From Pelotomaculum sp. UBA5255 (GTDB lineage Bacteria > Bacillota > Desulfotomaculia > Desulfotomaculales > Pelotomaculaceae): a DNA stretch of 10,175 nucleotides. Position numbers and translations under genes: made by a program. Of this stretch, positions 7,631 through 10,175 are shown piece by piece; the stretch's first letter is position 1; the number at the start of each line of letters is the position of its first letter. Under the pieces are notes generated by a model. That model was not told the DNA's origin, did not search any database, and worked only from the letters and a program-made list of their open reading frames with translations. Location of the stretch: positions 34,705-44,879 of the forward strand of contig DHTR01000077.1 of the NCBI GenBank assembly GCA_002408725.1, read 5' to 3'.

Positions 7631-7661
7631 TAAAAGCACTTGCTGACGTGGTTTAGGCGTC
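7631..7661 (+). repeat. Segment in the pyrD-pyrF gap similar to part of the carB-pyrK structured element
   Basis: This segment aligns with 5631-5658: 23 of 28 aligned bases are identical, with gaps of 2 and 1 bases. Both read TAAA, then a spaced TGCT.ACG, then TTTAG and CGTC. Here it can fold as TGACG (7644-7648) with CGTCA (7658-7662) around a 9-base loop. It may be a remnant of the same RNA or mobile element. The match is short and AT/GC-mixed, so chance cannot be excluded. Confidence 0.3.
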
Positions 7662-7690
7662 AAGAGTGAGGGAAATAACAGCACCGTTTC

Positions 7691-7695
7691 GGGAG
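7691..7695 (+). promoter_or_regulatory. Ribosome binding site deciding the GTG start of pyrF
   Basis: GGGAG lies 10 bases before GTG 7706. The in-frame GTG at 7697 is only one base beyond it, which is too close to be used. The 7706 start also removes three residues that are not part of the conserved LIIALDV beginning of the protein. Confidence 0.6.
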
Positions 7696-7705
7696 AGTGA
7701 TTTTA

Positions 7706-8431
7706 GTGCTTATTTTAAAAAACCCACTGATTATCGCCCTGGATGTTGACACCCTGGAAGAAGCAGAAAGCCTGGTAAACAGGCTTCAAGCTCACGCCGG
7801 CGCGTTTAAAGTGGGCCTGCAATTGTACAACAGCGTGGGGCCGGCGGTTCTCCAAAAGCTCAGGAGAAAAAATATTCCTGTGTTTGTGGACCTGAAGCTG
7901 CATGACATTCCCAACACCGTTGCCGCAGCGGCAAGGGTGCTGACAGGGTACGGGGCTTCCATCCTGAACGTGCATGCGGCGGGAGGGTGCGCCATGATGC
8001 GGGCGGCGGCGGAAGCAGTCCGGCAAGAGGCTGCCAAGAGCGGGAAGGAGCGCCCCCTGGTTACGGCAGTAACTATTTTGACCAGCATTGACCAGGATGT
8101 TTTCAACAACGAGGTGGGTATCCCCGGCTCTCTTCAGGACCGGGTCACCGCGTGGGCTTTGCTGGCAAAAGAGGCCGGTCTTGACGGAGTAGTGGCCTCG
8201 CCGAAAGAGATTGCTGCAATTAGAAGCGCCTGCGGCCCTGGATTTGTCATTATTACTCCCGGCGTGCGCCCGGCCGGCTCGGCGGTGAATGATCAGAAGA
8301 GAACAATGACGCCCGGAGAGGCAATAAGGTTGGGGGCTACCTACCTGGTGGTGGGCAGGCCGGTTACAGCGGCGCCCGATCCGGTAAAAGCTGTCCAGGA
8401 TATATTGAAAGAGATAAAAGAAATACATTGA
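7706..8431 (+). CDS. pyrF: Orotidine 5'-phosphate decarboxylase
   Basis: Decarboxylates OMP to UMP, the last step of the pathway. The 241-residue TIM barrel matches the bacterial family length. Motifs (numbered from GTG 7706): LIIALDV with Asp13, FKVG with Lys35, the catalytic DLKLHDIPNT with Asp62, Lys64 and Asp67, NVHAAGG, TPGVRPAG with Arg188, Gln197 of NDQKR, and VVGRPV with Gly217 and Arg218 for the phosphate. All active-site residues are intact. A GTG at 7697 would add three residues but is too close to the RBS. It is separated from pyrD by 91 bases and followed 15 bases later by an amidohydrolase gene, not by pyrE, which commonly comes next in Firmicute pyr operons. Confidence 0.97.
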   Translation: MLILKNPLIIALDVDTLEEAESLVNRLQAHAGAFKVGLQLYNSVGPAVLQKLRRKNIPVFVDLKLHDIPNTVAAAARVLTGYGASILNVHAAGGCAMMRAAAEAVRQEAAKSGKERPLVTAVTILTSIDQDVFNNEVGIPGSLQDRVTAWALLAKEAGLDGVVASPKEIAAIRSACGPGFVIITPGVRPAGSAVNDQKRTMTPGEAIRLGATYLVVGRPVTAAPDPVKAVQDILKEIKEIH

Positions 8432-8446
8432 GAAAAGGGAATGCAC

Positions 8447-9250
8447 ATGATTATTGACGCTCACACTCATATTTACCCTGAGTCCGTGGCAGAAAAGGCA
8501 ATAAGCACTGTGATTACAAATGCAAAAGGCCGGGTGGATGCCCATACTAACGGAACTTTTAATAATTTAGTGACTTCTATGGATCATGCAGGCATTGATT
8601 TTTCCATCGTTTTGCCGGTTGCTACAAATCCGGGACAAGGGAGAGGTATTTTACAATGGATTAAGCGTCTGATTAATTATTCCTCACGAATGATTTACTT
8701 TGGCTCAGTTCATCCTTATGATCCTGAATATAAAGATATGATTAAAGAAATAAAAGAATTAGGTATACAAGGCCTTAAGTTCCATCCTGCTTACCAGGGT
8801 TTTCCGGCTGATTCAAAGGAAGCTTATAAAATTTATGATGAAATATTAAAAAATGATTTAATTATTTATTTTCACGCAGGCTATGATATGAGTATGCCGG
8901 ATTCTGATTTCGCATCTATTAAGAAGTTTTCAAACATATTAAAAGTTTTTAAAGGCTCAAAAATAATCTTAGCCCATGCCGGAGGTGATGGTGAATGGGA
9001 TAAGGTTTTGGACCTGTACGGCGATAAAAAATGTTATTACGATATAGCCTATGTCTTAGAAAGTATGAAGCTTAATAAATACGCAAAGCAACTTTACAGA
9101 CAGAATGAAGATTATTTTATCTTTGGTACAGACAGCCCCTGGCGAGATCAAAAAAAATATGTCGATTTAATCAGGAATTCAAGTTTTTTAAATCAGGAAC
9201 AAAAAGACAAAATATTTTATAAAAATATTTTAAAACTAATTAAACTTTAG
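8447..9250 (+). CDS. Amidohydrolase-2 family metal-dependent hydrolase, substrate unknown
   Basis: A 267-residue TIM-barrel hydrolase of the amidohydrolase-2 type. Likely metal and catalytic residues (numbered from ATG 8447): His6 and His8 in DAHTHIYP, Lys111 and His113 in GLKFHPAY, His143 in YFHAGYD, His177 in LAHAGG, and Asp229 in FGTDSPW. No signal peptide or membrane segment is seen, so it is probably cytoplasmic. ATG 8447 is preferred over ATG 8441 because the AAAAGGGA run (8433-8440) is then spaced 6 bases away rather than touching the start. It follows pyrF by 15 bases on the same strand and may be co-transcribed. Its base composition is sharply more AT-rich (a 60-base sample, 8701-8760, is 27% GC) than the GC-rich pyr genes, and its codons favour AAA, ATT and TTA. 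This suggests separate acquisition. It is not PyrC: length and motifs differ, and a dihydroorotase is already present. The family call is fairly firm; the substrate is unknown. Confidence 0.82.
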   Translation: MIIDAHTHIYPESVAEKAISTVITNAKGRVDAHTNGTFNNLVTSMDHAGIDFSIVLPVATNPGQGRGILQWIKRLINYSSRMIYFGSVHPYDPEYKDMIKEIKELGIQGLKFHPAYQGFPADSKEAYKIYDEILKNDLIIYFHAGYDMSMPDSDFASIKKFSNILKVFKGSKIILAHAGGDGEWDKVLDLYGDKKCYYDIAYVLESMKLNKYAKQLYRQNEDYFIFGTDSPWRDQKKYVDLIRNSSFLNQEQKDKIFYKNILKLIKL

Positions 9251-9681
9251 GTTGCTGTCAAGACTCCGTCAAAGTCCTATTTGCAATCAATATGTAGCAT
9301 CTGTCTAGATGAGCAATAACCACATGCTGCTGATGAATTTGACTTTTTCTACTCTATCCCCCGGTCAAAGTATTTGTCTCTTCTTGTAAAAAGATTTCGC
9401 CAACAATCCGGTCAGCCCACTACTTTTCCAAAACATCTCCATGTTTTCCATAACAACAAAGGCCTGATGCGGCCATGTTCAGTATGCTGATGTTCTAAAT
9501 TTTAAAAAAAGGCCATATTTGAAAACTAAAACGACTGCTTATACGTCTAATATTATAAGATTAATAATGAACACGGTTTTTTTGTAGCTTTAAACGTTCC
9601 CTAACTAATTATTTCAATAAAACAAGAGAGGTGAAAGAAGAATATTTTAAGGTTTTAAATTGTTTTGATGGAGGTGTATCC
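9251..9681 (+). other. AT-rich intergenic region, no supported gene
   Basis: 431 bases separate the amidohydrolase from the secreted protein. No frame stays open with a ribosome binding site and start codon until 9682. Small inverted repeats occur: CATCT/AGATG (9298-9302 with 9307-9311), a 7-bp AAAACAT/ATGTTTT stem with loop CTCC (9430-9436 with 9441-9447), and GGCC/GGCC (9461-9464 with 9471-9474). None is followed by a convincing T-run, so I do not call a terminator, although one is expected after the pyr unit. The AT-rich 9540-9660 stretch probably holds the promoter for the downstream gene, but no well-spaced -35/-10 pair could be fixed. No riboswitch was recognised. Confidence 0.5.
9670..9676 (+). 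promoter_or_regulatory. Ribosome binding site of the FN3 protein gene
   Basis: GGAGGTG, an almost perfect Shine-Dalgarno sequence, lies 5 bases before GTG 9682. It fixes that non-ATG start, which is immediately followed by a signal-peptide-like sequence. Confidence 0.8.
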
Positions 9682-10175
9682 GTGAAAAAAGTGAATTATT
9701 TGTTGGTATCAATTTTGCTTTGCCTTATCTTTACTGCAGCAGGATGGACAAGAGCGGAAGCAGCCGAAATCATCGCGCCGACAAACCTGGCGGCAACAGC
9801 TGTTTCTTCCTCTCAAGTAAATTTAACCTGGACTGACAGCTCTGATAATGAAAAAGGGTTCATCATCGAAAGAAAGTCCTTGTCCGGGAGTTACACTGAG
9901 ATTGGTTCGGTTGAGCCTAACACTACAGCATTTTCCGATACGGGACTGCCGGCCGCTGCGGCCTATTCATACAGGGTTAAAGCTTATTACGACGGGGGAG
10001 AGTCCAATTACTCCAACGTGGTGAGCTTAACAACGGGGACAACCGTACCTGAAACGCCCAATAACCTGACGGCGACAGCTGTTAGTTCTTCCCGGATCGA
10101 TCTAGCCTGGACGGACCTGTCGGACAATGAAAAAGGGTTCAAAATTGAGAGAAAGGCATCAGGTGGGAGCTACAG
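9682..10175 (+). CDS. Secreted protein with fibronectin type III repeats (3' end missing)
   Basis: An open frame of 164 codons runs off the window end. Residues 1-28 look like a classical Sec signal peptide: positive start (MKK), a hydrophobic core (YLLVSILLCLIFTAAG, 6-21), and an Ala-Glu-Ala site at 25-27. The mature part starts with a fibronectin type III domain (about 32-119: APTNLAATAV, LTWTD, YSYRVKAYY, SNYSNVVSLTT). A second begins near 123 with the same VPETPNNLTATAV style and is cut by the window. The Asp-Asn-Glu-Lys-Gly-Phe stretch and the Tyr-Arg-Val-Lys-Ala strand fit FN3 domains of bacterial extracellular proteins. Such domains usually act as spacers or adhesive modules beside enzymatic or S-layer-anchoring domains, so the real function is probably encoded beyond the window. 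It starts at GTG with a strong RBS. Composition is intermediate between the pyr genes and the amidohydrolase. Not obviously related to pyrimidine synthesis. Confidence 0.85.
   Translation, partial: MKKVNYLLVSILLCLIFTAAGWTRAEAAEIIAPTNLAATAVSSSQVNLTWTDSSDNEKGFIIERKSLSGSYTEIGSVEPNTTAFSDTGLPAAAAYSYRVKAYYDGGESNYSNVVSLTTGTTVPETPNNLTATAVSSSRIDLAWTDLSDNEKGFKIERKASGGSY
9787..10175 (+). repeat. Tandem FN3-coding repeat, 279-base period
   Basis: The unit starting at 9787 recurs at 10066, a period of 279 bases or 93 codons. Over the 37 residues available for comparison (35-71 against 128-164), 27 are identical. A 16-base stretch beginning AATGAAAAAGGG is identical in DNA. The second unit is truncated by the window end. 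Similarity at DNA level indicates recent duplication or gene conversion. Confidence 0.85.

Noticed and set aside
9245..9272. A third copy of the TTTAG...GTCAAG motif just after the amidohydrolase stop
   Set aside because: Only about a dozen bases match, with a gap and overlapping the stop codon; this is within chance expectation.
9251..9480. Possible transposase or other pseudogene remnant, read on either strand
   Set aside because: Forward and reverse readings give short open stretches (up to about 55 codons) broken by stops, and no protein family could be recognised in any of them.

Overview
The window is the greater part of a pyrimidine (UMP) biosynthesis operon from a GC-rich, probably anaerobic Firmicute. 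The order pyrC-carA-carB-pyrK-pyrD-pyrF matches the classical Bacillus/Clostridia pyr operon. The dihydroorotate dehydrogenase is the NAD-linked two-subunit type (PyrD plus iron-sulfur flavoprotein PyrK), which suits an anaerobe. Strong GGAGG-type ribosome binding sites with TTG and GTG starts also fit this group. A Desulfotomaculum/Pelotomaculum-like Clostridium is my best guess; it is an inference from gene order and protein style, not a database match.

Layout: 1-1115 is dihydroorotase with its first codons cut off. 1173-2252 and 2254-5469 encode the two carbamoyl-phosphate synthetase subunits, almost abutting. 5470-5749 is an unusually long non-coding gap for this operon and is dense in potential RNA structure. 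5750-6667 (pyrK) and 6664-7614 (pyrD) overlap by four bases. A 91-base gap precedes pyrF (7706-8431). An AT-rich amidohydrolase gene (8447-9250) follows in the place where pyrE usually sits. 9251-9681 is AT-rich and has no gene I can support. From 9682 to the end runs the start of a secreted protein built of fibronectin type III repeats, which is unrelated to pyrimidine synthesis.

Together CarA/CarB would make carbamoyl phosphate, PyrC would close carbamoyl-aspartate to dihydroorotate, PyrD/PyrK would oxidise it to orotate with NAD+, and PyrF would decarboxylate OMP to UMP. PyrB is presumably just upstream, outside the window. PyrE is not in the window.

The two observations most worth following are these. 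(1) CarA lacks the nucleophilic cysteine of its glutaminase site: the usual G-I-C-L-G-H-Q reads G-I-G-L-G-H-Q. This predicts an ammonia-dependent synthetase, unless it is a one-base sequence error. (2) The carB-pyrK gap looks like a structured, ORF-less RNA element, perhaps of the HEARO/omega-RNA kind, and a short similar segment lies in the pyrD-pyrF gap.
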